34,268 bases of DNA, taken from JBMOJK01 sp049315825. GTDB taxonomy: Bacteria; Patescibacteriota; Gracilibacteria; BD1-5; UBA2023. The notes below the pieces were generated by a model. That model ran no database searches. It worked only from the letters and a program-made list of their open reading frames with translations, and was not told the origin of the DNA. Shown in pieces: positions 1 to 9,119 of the stretch (position 1 is its first letter; each line of letters begins with the position of its first letter). The stretch is taken from the NCBI GenBank assembly GCA_049315825.1, contig JBMOJK010000013.1, positions 1-34,268 on the forward strand. The letters run 5' to 3'. Made by a program: the position numbers and the translations under genes.

Positions 1-42
1 TTTTAGTGTCTTTTGTCAAAAAAATAAATTGTTAAAAATCAA

Positions 43-71
43 TTGCGAAACCCTATTGAATCGAGTACGCT
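43..71 (+). promoter_or_regulatory. Predicted promoter giving a leaderless transcript of the first gene
   Basis: A -35-like TTGCGA (43-48), a 17-nt spacer and a -10-like TACGCT (66-71) are followed by only 6 nt before the ATG at 78. With a usual -10 to start distance, transcription would begin at or next to the A of ATG. The same TTGCGA box, 17-nt spacer and 6-nt gap recur before the gene at 988, which strengthens an otherwise weak -10. Confidence 0.5.
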
Positions 72-77
72 ACCGCC

Positions 78-938
78 ATGAAATTTGCTAAATTCTTCGC
101 GCTCGCACTTCTCTCACTCGTTCCAACTTTTGTACATGCAAAAACAACGATCGAGATCACCCCTTCCCTTCCTGCTGGTCGCTATGATCATCCGATCTAT
201 GTAAAGCTTACCGCATCTGATCCACTTGCACAGATCTGGTATACCTGTAAGCGCAATGGAACTCCATCTGATCTTATCAAGTACGAAGAACCGATTCTCC
301 TCTCGAAATCCTGTGCACTGGTATACTTTGGATATATCACCACTCAGCTCGAATCCAAGATCAAACGATCGGACTATACGATCTTCTATTCTGACAGTGT
401 AAAACTTGAGACCAAGGATGATGTCCTCTCGCTTCGCAATACAAGCGAACAGACAGTAGATGTTGGCGGATGGGGAGTGATTGCAGGAACTGGTTCGATC
501 ACCGTTCCCGCAGGAACAACGATCACTCCAGGTGGAGCATATACTATCTGAGCCGTGACCCCTGCATCATACGAGCTCACTAGCCCAGAAGGTTACATCA
601 AAAGCGCAATCGCCATCGAGGCGAAAAAAGCACAGAAAATAGCTGTAAAATCTGCTCCAAAGCCGACTAAGACAACTACCGAAGAAAAGCCCACTCCTCT
701 GCCTATTGTCACCAATACAGGCACAAAAAACACAGGAACAGTGCTCTCAGAGAATATGACTCCGCCAGCTACAAAGGCAGAACCAGCACCTACTCAGACC
801 ACTCAAACTCCATCAAACACGAGCACTCTCAAGGCATCAGCAACTGAAGCAAATAACACAAATAAAGCAATCCCGTTTGTAGTGCTTGGAGTCTTGGCAC
901 TTGCAGGAATTGGATTTCAGTTTGCACGCAAGAAATAG
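78..938 (+). CDS. Secreted, membrane-anchored surface protein with chitobiase-C-like and lamin-tail-like domains
   Basis: This encodes 286 aa, ending at TAG. Residues 1-21 form a signal peptide ending VHA. Residues about 25-100 resemble the chitobiase/hexosaminidase C-terminal beta-sandwich (P.GRYDHPIYVKL, then IWYTCKRNGTPSD and EEPILLS). Residues about 110-175 resemble a lamin-tail domain (VLSLRNTSEQTVDVGGW, then the PAGTTITPGGAYTI strand). A Thr/Pro/Lys-rich stalk (about 190-260) leads to a C-terminal membrane helix and the basic tail ARKK. An in-frame TGA at 549-551 (residue 158) lies inside the lamin-tail-like domain and is read as Gly. With UGA as a stop, stalk and anchor would be lost. 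It is probably an outward-facing adhesion or structural protein; the substrate is unknown. No sortase motif is visible. Domain names are my reading of the pattern, not a search result. Confidence 0.8.
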
Positions 939-952
939 TGGACTGCGGTTTT

Positions 953-981
953 TTGCGAATTTCAGGAGCATCTGATAACAT
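953..981 (+). promoter_or_regulatory. Predicted promoter giving a leaderless transcript of the 1102-aa gene
   Basis: TTGCGA (953-958), a 17-nt spacer and TAACAT (976-981), then 6 nt (GGAAAC) to the ATG at 988. The -35 box, spacer and gap are identical to those before the gene at 78. It sits in the 49-nt gap after that gene, so the two need not be cotranscribed. Confidence 0.55.
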
Positions 982-987
982 GGAAAC

Positions 988-3900
988 ATGTCTCCTGAAA
1001 AACACGAACAACCCAAGCCACAAGGCGCTGGAACTACTCAAAAAGTAGACCTCTCAAGCACCAAAGACCTCATCACTCAAGTAGATGGGGATCTTAGTGT
1101 GTCAGAAAAAGAAGCCATCGCGATCAAATTCTTAGATTCTAAGGCTTACTCGCAACTTTCATCCGAAGAAAAGGCTCGTTGGGTCAATGAAATCCTCTTC
1201 ATCCTCAAGAAATTTAGTATCGAGAAAAAGGAAGTGCAGAGCTTTTGTGAGATCGCCCTCAAGAAGATCAAAAACGAAGTTTCAAGCGGAAGTGAATTCT
1301 TCAATGATATCGCAGACATCGCACGCGATCACTGTGCAACTCTCAAGAAAACTGGATACTCCCCAACCGAAACCAAAGACATTAAAATGGTGGCCGGATA
1401 TTTCCGACATATCACAAAGGATGCTGGACAGCGACAAAAATACATCGCGTATCTCAATGCAAATCCTACAGAAAGAGCACTCTTTTTAGGCTACATAAAC
1501 GATCGTGACAATCTTGTAAACTACTACCTCAAGACGAATCGTGAAGAAGGCATTATCCACGGTATGGATAGCTTTGTAGCAGAGCTTGGAGTGGCTATGA
1601 GTCAGCAGATCAAAGGATCAATCATAACTGAACTTACTCGCAAAACAAAGAACACTGGTGAGGTCTTCTCTCTCTTTTCAAAGTTCGAAAATCTTAGTGG
1701 ACCTGATTTTAGTGCATTTGAAAATCAGGTCCTCACCAATCCTGAGCTCACCGTAGAATTCCTCGAAACTTGGGGAATAGACAGCCCTGCCAAGAAGGCA
1801 CTTCTCAAGGAGAAACCACAGCTCTACGAAAGACTTGAAGGACTCTTTCTTAAGCTCAGCAAGAAGTTCGAGATCCACGCAATCGATAAGAAAAACAAGC
1901 AAGAAACAATTGATCGATTGAAATTTCAGTCTGCCAAAGAAAAGGAAGCAGGCCAGGCTATTAGTGAATATCGTATTCGACTCAGTACGAAATCACAAGC
2001 ACTCTTCAAGGCACTTAGCAGCCATACTCTCCTCAACGACAAGACTGCTGACGTCGTAAAACTTCAGCAAGAAATCCGAGCTATGGCTGAAGAACCAAGG
2101 CTCAGAGATGCTGCTAAATACAGTACCATCGGGAGTGGAAATCGTAAAAATGCCGAAGCAATTTATCATGCAATCAACACTCTTGCATACAAGCTTGAAG
2201 TAAAGAATTTCAATACCAAAAATTACGAATCAGAAATCAAGGCAAAACAAGCCATCGTTGAGGCTGCACTCTTGCGGGGTGAAATTGTGCTCAATGCGTT
2301 CTCGACAGAACAGGGAAATATGACGATGAACGTCGAAAAAATCGAAAGCGATATACGAAGCAAGGATATTAAAGATATCAACTCAGCCGGTTTTGCTGCG
2401 TATATCCAATCCTTGCATTCTACCGGAAAACTCAGTAAACACTATCTCATCCAGGATGGGAACATTGGCCGTAAGAAACTCTGAGAAATAGCACTCCACT
2501 GGGGTATCGACGATAGTGTCGGAGGAAAAGAACTCACCCTCGCCCAAAAGGCACTCAAGGATACCAATATAGGCGCATATAATGTTTTCAAGAATGTTCT
2601 CACAACTGCGCTTCGTGAACGATCAGAGCTTATGAAGATCGACGAAGCTAAGGGATTTCCAAGAATTGCTGCATATCTTGTTTCGCACGAACATCGCCCC
2701 CGATTTACTCCAGAAGAAGCAGCAGACGTAATCAAGCGCCTAGATAAGGAGTCCATTCTCCCTCTCTTAATCGAAATTACTGGAAAGAAGTGATGGACGA
2801 AAGCTGAGATTCTCAACTTTGTCAGCTACCTTGAGAGTGACCAAACCGACTCCAAAAGCGCGCTCAAGATGCAGCTCGCTTCAAAGAACTTCTCAGTACA
2901 TGATAAGGTTTCAAAATTCAAACTCCACGGTGCAAAACTCACGCAAAATGAGCGAAAATTCTTACAGTCAATCGAAAATCAGGAAGTTCAGGATGTAAGC
3001 GAGAAGGACTGGGCAAAGCTCATGAAAATCATCGAGAATATTGGTGCGCACGATCCAAAGCTTATGAACACGGTCGAGCTCCTCAAGAAGATCCGAAATA
3101 TTGAACCAAAGCTCGCAGATAGTACAACCATCCGAGAGTCCGATACAACTCAAAAGAAGATCGAGACAGCAGGTAAGAAAACTCACGAAGAAGCAAAGAA
3201 GAAAGGAATTGCAGTAGATACGCCAGAATATTCAAAGATCGCTACTAAAAACGGTGCAGAAGCCCAGAAAATCCTCGACGAAAGCCGTCCAGCTGCTATC
3301 AAGGCACAACGAGCAAAAGAAGAGATTCTTCAAGACATGGAAAAGCCACTCGCAGACGGTGAAAAACCCCTCAAAGAATGGCTGGATAAACTCGGTTTTG
3401 GCAAATACACTGTCGAGGAAATCCTTAGAAACGAATCCCTCCGCTACGCCGTACTCATGCGCATCGGAAAGATGAGCGAACCAATCCCGAGTGAAGTTCG
3501 AGCATTTCAACTCAAGCTCGCCGAGCTTGTAAAAGCCGACCTTGCACGACGCACCGCAGATGAAACTATCAATACATACCACACGGACAATGGTTCATGG
3601 ATGCAAGCGAGTATCGCAGATGGTAGCATTGCTGCATCTAGTGTAGCTGCAAACGATACGCGAACTGGCCGATCTCGCGAGAAAACTAGGAGTGAAATCA
3701 CATCCGGAGACACCCCAATAAACAACTATCGTGGAAGCTGACTTGCAAGTAATGTGGTTGGATATTCTGACATCGGGGGGAATCTCGAAAATTTACCAGT
3801 CAACCGACCGGTTGTACTCGACAACAATCAAAACTACATCGTCGTTCGAAGAACAGATGGCTCAATCGACCTACGAGCAAACAGCCCAGAGATCATCAAG

Positions 3901-4296
3901 ATCCCAGCTTCAGAGGCGAATATCGCTCTCTCCATCGTAGAAGTCAGTAAGAAACTCGGTGAACTCGATATGATCCGCACGATCAAGCCAATGATCCAGA
4001 TTATGCGCGAACATCATCTATTCACTGAGTTGAACAATGGGATGAATCCACAGGAAGAACTCCTACTTATGAAGCATTTAGTCAGCGTCTACGGAATCGA
4101 ATGAGTCGATCTTCATACGACTGATCCAGAAAGTCTCGCAAAATCTATTCGAATCAACACGATGCGTTCAGAGAATTCATTTACCAATCGTGGTATCGAG
4201 CGAGGTTTCATCCAGCCAGATGGAAGACTGCGTTACCAAGAATTTTCACAGATATTTGTGCAGAATAAAAACACTTCTTCAGCGAGACAAATTTAG
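988..4296 (+). CDS. Large helical protein of unknown function (1102 aa), four UGA-glycine codons
   Basis: I do not recognise the family. The frame runs from ATG 988 to TAG 4294-4296 only if UGA is sense; in-frame TGAs are at 2482, 2791, 3739 and 4102 (residues 499, 602, 918, 1039). Composition is continuous across each of them: Lys/Glu-rich, predicted almost wholly helical, with no signal peptide or membrane segment. The first 20 residues are polar and Gln/Pro-rich. About 600-850 is strongly charged (IETAGKKTHEEAKKKG) and may form coiled coils. About 880-930 is Ser/Gly/Thr-rich and looks like a flexible linker before a smaller C-terminal domain. It is probably cytoplasmic and structural. It is comparable in size and style to the unknown 1047-aa gene at 17547-20690, but I saw no clear sequence match. 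A terminator follows at 4354. Confidence 0.8.
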
Positions 4297-4353
4297 CCGT
4301 AAATATTAACAAATAGTGAATTTCGACATGTAATTTTTAATACTTGTTTGAAT

Positions 4354-4387
4354 AAAATAGCGGGGCTCGATATAGTCCCGCTATTTT
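4354..4387. terminator. Rho-independent terminator, 11-bp stem
   Basis: AAAATAGCGGG (4354-4364) pairs perfectly with CCCGCTATTTT (4377-4387) around a 12-nt loop. The right arm ends in a T run, and the A run of the left arm would give a U tract on the other strand. It lies 58 nt after the stop at 4296, so it most likely ends the transcript of the 1102-aa gene. Confidence 0.8.
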
Positions 4388-4471
4388 CAGATGCGGAACC
4401 GAACCGAAACGAATACATTAAAGTTAAAATTCCAAACAAATATTTTTCAGCATTTTTCCTAGGATACAAAT

Positions 4472-5314
4472 ATGCAGACCTCAAAACTATTCATCTACTG
4501 CACTACAAGCATTGTTCTCATAGGAATACTTGGATATCTTCTTATAGATCATGTGTTACCTCCGTCATCTTTTAAGAAAGATGACGGAAAAATATCCATC
4601 TCAAGTTCTGAACAACACGCGAAAACATCATCAGACCCAGGAGATCAATGGGGTGCAAATCCATTCAAAACAGGAACATCTTCAGAAAGTCCAAAGCTCG
4701 TATTTAGAACTCCAAATACCCAGTGGAAATCTCGTAATATTACACTTAAAGACGGACGTACCCTTAACTATGTATTTGGAGGGGGAAATCCAGTAGGGGC
4801 AGAATCTTTTTCTAACGAAGAAAAGTCAGCTTATGATTCATGCATAGGTGATGCACATCCAAACAGCCTGATCTGTCCTGCTTCAGGATATGTAACATCA
4901 GATATTGAAAAAAGTCTTAGCACCCTTCTTTCAAGCCCCTCATGGAATATTCTCTTAACTTGTGAACAGGATTTTCGATCCATGGATACAAATGTAGGAA
5001 TGAATGACTTACACTATGCTGATGTAATGAAAAATGGATTCTTCGATATAGAGAATTGGATGCTGGTAGATCAAGTAACCGGAAGAAAAGAGATTTATTT
5101 TCGCTTTAATCAAGTAAAAAACTGGTTCATCTCAAATATATACAACCATAGTCCAAATCTCCAAAAACCTACATTGAAAAAGTGCTTCTTAGAGAACGGT
5201 GGCATGAGTTTACTGCGACAATTTCTGATACTTGAAAACAAGCTCTATACACCAAGTGGGCAATACGCTGATTGGTGGATGAAAGATCCTGAAAACTTCA
5301 TACCTCGGGACTAG
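4472..5314 (+). CDS. Membrane-anchored extracellular protein of unknown function (280 aa)
   Basis: ATG 4472 to TAG 5312-5314, with no internal TGA. Residues 6-27 form one hydrophobic segment (LFIYCTTSIVLIGILGYLLI), probably an uncleaved anchor or signal peptide. The rest is polar and probably outside the cell. Four cysteines lie between about residues 120 and 245 (SCIGD, ICPAS, TCEQD, KCFLE) and could form disulfides. No family is recognised. A -10-like TAGGAT (4460-4465) ends 6 nt before the ATG, the leaderless geometry of other genes here, but no good -35 is visible. The gene looks more AT-rich than rpoB/rpoC beside it. A perfect inverted repeat lies just after the anchor segment (4562-4587). 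Confidence 0.7.
   Translation: MQTSKLFIYCTTSIVLIGILGYLLIDHVLPPSSFKKDDGKISISSSEQHAKTSSDPGDQWGANPFKTGTSSESPKLVFRTPNTQWKSRNITLKDGRTLNYVFGGGNPVGAESFSNEEKSAYDSCIGDAHPNSLICPASGYVTSDIEKSLSTLLSSPSWNILLTCEQDFRSMDTNVGMNDLHYADVMKNGFFDIENWMLVDQVTGRKEIYFRFNQVKNWFISNIYNHSPNLQKPTLKKCFLENGGMSLLRQFLILENKLYTPSGQYADWWMKDPENFIPRD
4562..4587. repeat. Perfect 11-bp inverted repeat inside a coding region
   Basis: CCGTCATCTTT (4562-4572) and AAAGATGACGG (4577-4587) flank the tetraloop TAAG at codons 31-39 of the gene starting at 4472. No T tract follows on either strand, so it does not look like a terminator. In the mRNA it would form a stable hairpin about 90 nt from the start codon. Confidence 0.6.
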
Positions 5315-5430
5315 TTTAAAATTCATAGGGCAACATTCCGTTGCTCGTGGATAAATATGTATCAATTTCGACACTCTTCAAAAGGAGTTTCACAACGAAA
5401 CAAACAACGTTCAGTAAATCAGTGTCAGGG

Positions 5431-5457
5431 TTGACTTTTTCTTTTTAGGCCTATAAT
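5431..5457 (+). promoter_or_regulatory. Promoter of rpoBC
   Basis: TTGACT (5431-5436), a short 15-nt spacer and a perfect TATAAT (5452-5457). The predicted start is near 5464, giving a leader of about 70 nt before rpoB. This is one of the most consensus-like promoters in the window, as expected for RNA polymerase genes. The rest of the 5315-5430 gap shows no gene. Confidence 0.65.
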
Positions 5458-5466
5458 ACCACGCGT

Positions 5467-5512
5467 TGCACTCGCTTCCGATTGTGTTATGCCATGGCGA
5501 GGGCAGTTTTTT
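5467..5512 (+). promoter_or_regulatory. Possible attenuator hairpin in the rpoB leader
   Basis: TGCACTCGC (5467-5475) pairs with GCGAGGGCA (5497-5505) with one A-G mismatch, around a 21-nt loop, and is followed by GTTTTTT (5506-5512). This is the architecture of an intrinsic terminator, placed between the promoter and the rpoB start at 5535. The stem begins almost at the predicted 5' end of the mRNA. Premature termination could tune RNA polymerase production. That role is inferred. Confidence 0.45.
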
Positions 5513-5534
5513 ATGTATTTAATAAACCTGCTCT

Positions 5535-8500
5535 ATGGCGAAGAAACAAGAAGACATTGTTTCGAACAAAGAAGCACTCATGAAAATGGGTGGAGTATAC
5601 GAAGTAGAGGGACGGTACTTCTTCACAGATGATCGATCAATCCTCGAGCTTCCAAACCTCATCGAAGTTCAGCTGGATTCGTACCACGATTTCCTAGGCA
5701 ATCGACTCGACAAGGCATTCCGCGAGACATTCCCGATTTCTGACTTCTCAGGTGAGAAGATTGACATCCACTATAAGGGTCTTTGGCTCGATGAACCAAA
5801 GTATTCAATGGCCGACGCAAAGCGTAAGAACTTGAATTTCGAAGCGCCTCTCAAGGTTCGCCTCGAAATGCTCAACAAGGAATCAGGAGAAATCAAAGAG
5901 CAGGACGTGTACATGGGTGGAGTCCCTCTCATGACTGAGAAGGGAACATTCATCGTAAACGGTATCGAACGTGTTATCGTAAACCAGATCATCCGATCAA
6001 CTGGTATTTTCTTCGTACCTGATCCAAAGAATCCTGGAGCATACGCAATGAAGATCATCCCACAGAAGGGTTCTTGGTTCGAAATCGAAATCGAGAAGAA
6101 GGGTATCATCAACGTAAAGATCGACAAGAAGCGAAAAGTTCCAGTTACAGTGCTTCTTCGTGCGTTCGGTCTCGAATCAGACAGCGACATCCTCGCAGCC
6201 TTCAAGGACAACAAGGATATGATCGCGAAGCACATCGGACCTACGGTTGAAAAGGACAAGACAAAGACTCGCATGGAAGCCCTCTATGCAATCTACAAAC
6301 TCCTTCGTCCAGGAGATCTCGGAACTGATGAGCGTGTTATGGACCTTTTCCAGACTACATTCTTCGACGTGAAGAAATTTGAACTCGGTGAAGTGGCTCG
6401 TATCAAGATCGACCGCAAGACAGGTAAGAACACTCCGTACGAAGGAGATGCTCGATTCCTTTCTATTGAAGATCTCGTTGACGGACTCAAATATCTCATG
6501 GGGCTCATGCTTGAGCTTCCTGGTCATACTTGGGACGACATCGATCACCTTGAGAACCGACGCGTTCGTTCAGTAGGTGAACTTGTATACGACAAGGTGA
6601 AAGTTGGTCTTGCTCGTATGGAAAAGATTGCCAAGGATCGTATGACGATCGTTGAACTTGCAGATGCTACTCCAGGTACATTCATCAACTCACGTCCAAT
6701 CGTTGCAGTGCTCAAGGAATTCTTCGGAACTTCTCAGCTCTCACAGTTCATGGATCAGAGTAACCCTCTCTCAGAACTTGCCCACAAGCGACGTATCACT
6801 GCACTCGGAACCGGAGGTCTCACACGTGAGCGTGCCAGCTTCGAAGTTCGTGACGTTCACCAAACACAGTACGGTCGAATCTGTCCGATCGCGACTCCAG
6901 AAGGACCGAATATCGGTCTCGTACTCCACCTTGCAAGCTTTGCTCGTATCGACAAGCACGGATTCATCACGACTCCATTCCGCAAGATTGGTCATACAGT
7001 TAAGAACGACGGAAAGTCCCCAGTTGGGCGCATCACCCTCGATGACGTACTCGACAGCAAGGGAAATATCGTCGTTCCAGAAAAGACAAAGATCGATGCA
7101 AAGCTCGCAGAAATGCTCAAGGAAAAGGTTTCTGCTACAGAAATCGAAGTTCGTGGATACCTCACGACTGAGTACGAGTATTTCGATGCTTATCAGGAGC
7201 GCGAATTCGTTATTGCCGAAGCCAATGCAAAGGTAGACGAAAATGACAACTTCGCTGAAACTCGTATTTCTGCTCGTAAGAACTCAGAGCCTACTACCGA
7301 GTACGTTCGTGAGATCACTCATATGGACATCTCTCCAAAGCAGACGATGTCGGAGTCAACATCTCTCATCCCCTTCCTCGAACACGACGACGCGACTCGT
7401 GCCGAAATGGGAACGAACATGATGCGACAGGCTGTTCCACTCGTTCGTGCAGAATCTCCAGTCGTTGGTACTGGTGCTGAGCGCATGATCGGAGAAGGAT
7501 CAGGATACGCGATCAAGGCAGAAGAAGATGGAGAAATCATCGGAGTTGATGCGAAGCACATCTCTGTACTCTACAAGTCAGGAAAGAAGGCACTCTATGA
7601 ACTTCGAACATTCGAGCGTTCAAACCACGACATGATCATCCACCAGAAGCCACGCGTTTCTACCGGGGAAAAGATCACTGCTGGTAAGATTCTCGCCGAC
7701 GGTCAATCGATCGACAACGGAGAACTCGCCCTCGGACGAAACCTCGTTGTTGCCTATATGCCTTGGGGTGGTTACAACTTTGAAGACGCGATCATCATCT
7801 CATCACGTGTGATGGAAGAAGATCACTTCACGTCTGTCCACATCAACGAATACGTAATGGACGTTCGAGAAACAAAACTCGGCCCTGAACAGACTACCAA
7901 CGATATCCCAAACGTTTCTTCTACGAAGCTTAAGGATCTCGACATCGACGGTATCATCCGTGTTGGTGCATACGTAAACGGTGGAGACATCCTCGTAGGT
8001 AAGGTGACTCCAAAGGGAGAAATCGAACTCTCACCAGAAGAGCGTCTCCTTCGAGCTATCTTCGGAGACAAGTCAAAGGACGTGAAGGATTCGTCACTCG
8101 TTATGCCTTCTGGATCAGGAGGAAAGGTAATCGGTGTACACATTCTTCGCCGTGAAGACGGAGACAATCTCGCAACTGGAGTATTCAAGCAGGTAAAGGT
8201 ATACATCGCTCAGACTCGAAAGATCGAAGTAGGAGACAAGATGGCCGGACGTCACGGAAACAAGGGTATCGTTTCTCGCATCGCTGCGATCGAAGATATG
8301 CCATTCCTCGCGGACGGAACACCAGTTGATATCATCCTCAATCCACTCGGAGTTATCTCACGTATGAATATCGGACAGATTCTCGAATCTCACCTCGGTA
8401 TGGCTGCAAAGAAACTCGGTATCAAGATCGCTTCACCAATCCTCAACGGAGTATCGGTTGAACAGATCGGTGACCTCATGGACCTCGCAGGACTTCCAAA

Positions 8501-9071
8501 CGATGGAAAGGTTCAGCTCTATGACGGAAAGACAGGAGAGCCATTTAAGGAAAAGACAATGGTCGGAGTGAAGTACATGCTCAAACTCCACCACCTCGTA
8601 GAAGACAAGATCCACGCTCGTTCAGTTGGACCATACTCTATGGTTACACAGCAGCCACTCGGAGGTAAGGCTCAGAATGGAGGACAGCGTCTCGGAGAAA
8701 TGGAAGTATGGGCGCTCGAAGGTTACGGAGCTGCAAATATCCTCCAGGAAATGCTCACGATCAAGTCAGACGACATCAACGGACGTGCACAGTCATACGA
8801 AGCGATTGTGAAGGGAAAGCGAATCCGCCGACCAAATATGCCAGAATCGTTCAACGTACTCCTACGTGAACTTCAGGCACTCAACCTCAAGATCGACCTC
8901 CTCGAGATCGACCAACTCCGTGCAGAAGAAACGTCTCAGATTGAGCGTTACATGGAGCTTGAAAAGCTCGAAGGACAGTTCGATGTTGAAGTCGACATTC
9001 CAAGCATTGAAGCAGAGAAATCCGAAGGTGACACTGAAAAAGTAGTTACCACCGACGAAGAGACGGAGTAG
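5535..9071 (+). CDS. rpoB: RNA polymerase beta subunit
   Basis: Beta subunit of RNA polymerase, forming the catalytic cleft with beta prime. It encodes 1178 aa, ends at TAG, and contains no TGA codon. Conserved landmarks are visible: the rifampicin pocket (FGTSQLSQFMDQSNPLSEL, then HKRR and GGLTRER), CPIATPEGPNIGL, the late motif GDKMAGRHGNKGIVS and the C-terminal GGKAQNGGQRLGEMEVWAL that contacts beta prime. The Glu-rich C-terminal tail (EKSEGDTEKVVTTDEETE) lies outside the conserved core. Relative to the E. coli rifampicin region I read Ser for Asn518, Leu for Ile524, Ala for Thr525, Thr for Ser531 and Thr for Pro535. The start has no Shine-Dalgarno. rpoC follows after 48 nt. It is not preceded by rplJ-rplL, unlike in many bacteria. 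Confidence 0.98.
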   Translation: MAKKQEDIVSNKEALMKMGGVYEVEGRYFFTDDRSILELPNLIEVQLDSYHDFLGNRLDKAFRETFPISDFSGEKIDIHYKGLWLDEPKYSMADAKRKNLNFEAPLKVRLEMLNKESGEIKEQDVYMGGVPLMTEKGTFIVNGIERVIVNQIIRSTGIFFVPDPKNPGAYAMKIIPQKGSWFEIEIEKKGIINVKIDKKRKVPVTVLLRAFGLESDSDILAAFKDNKDMIAKHIGPTVEKDKTKTRMEALYAIYKLLRPGDLGTDERVMDLFQTTFFDVKKFELGEVARIKIDRKTGKNTPYEGDARFLSIEDLVDGLKYLMGLMLELPGHTWDDIDHLENRRVRSVGELVYDKVKVGLARMEKIAKDRMTIVELADATPGTFINSRPIVAVLKEFFGTSQLSQFMDQSNPLSELAHKRRITALGTGGLTRERASFEVRDVHQTQYGRICPIATPEGPNIGLVLHLASFARIDKHGFITTPFRKIGHTVKNDGKSPVGRITLDDVLDSKGNIVVPEKTKIDAKLAEMLKEKVSATEIEVRGYLTTEYEYFDAYQEREFVIAEANAKVDENDNFAETRISARKNSEPTTEYVREITHMDISPKQTMSESTSLIPFLEHDDATRAEMGTNMMRQAVPLVRAESPVVGTGAERMIGEGSGYAIKAEEDGEIIGVDAKHISVLYKSGKKALYELRTFERSNHDMIIHQKPRVSTGEKITAGKILADGQSIDNGELALGRNLVVAYMPWGGYNFEDAIIISSRVMEEDHFTSVHINEYVMDVRETKLGPEQTTNDIPNVSSTKLKDLDIDGIIRVGAYVNGGDILVGKVTPKGEIELSPEERLLRAIFGDKSKDVKDSSLVMPSGSGGKVIGVHILRREDGDNLATGVFKQVKVYIAQTRKIEVGDKMAGRHGNKGIVSRIAAIEDMPFLADGTPVDIILNPLGVISRMNIGQILESHLGMAAKKLGIKIASPILNGVSVEQIGDLMDLAGLPNDGKVQLYDGKTGEPFKEKTMVGVKYMLKLHHLVEDKIHARSVGPYSMVTQQPLGGKAQNGGQRLGEMEVWALEGYGAANILQEMLTIKSDDINGRAQSYEAIVKGKRIRRPNMPESFNVLLRELQALNLKIDLLEIDQLRAEETSQIERYMELEKLEGQFDVEVDIPSIEAEKSEGDTEKVVTTDEETE

Positions 9072-9119
9072 TCAATTAGTTACACTCCCCTTCCCTTCCA
9101 ATTCATAAATTCTCCAACT

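Noticed and set aside
988..4296. Pseudogene or series of small fragments separated by stop codons
   Set aside because: All interruptions are TGA, never TAA or TAG, composition is continuous across them and the frame never shifts. Eleven genes show the same pattern, so recoding explains it better than decay.
5315..5430. Possible terminator near GGCAAC-ATTCC-GTTGC after the gene at 4472
   Set aside because: The stem is only about 5-6 bp and no T tract follows, so it is not supportable.
5771..6274. Minus-strand open frame of 167 codons opposite rpoB
   Set aside because: Antisense shadow of a conserved coding region with no start signal or family resemblance.
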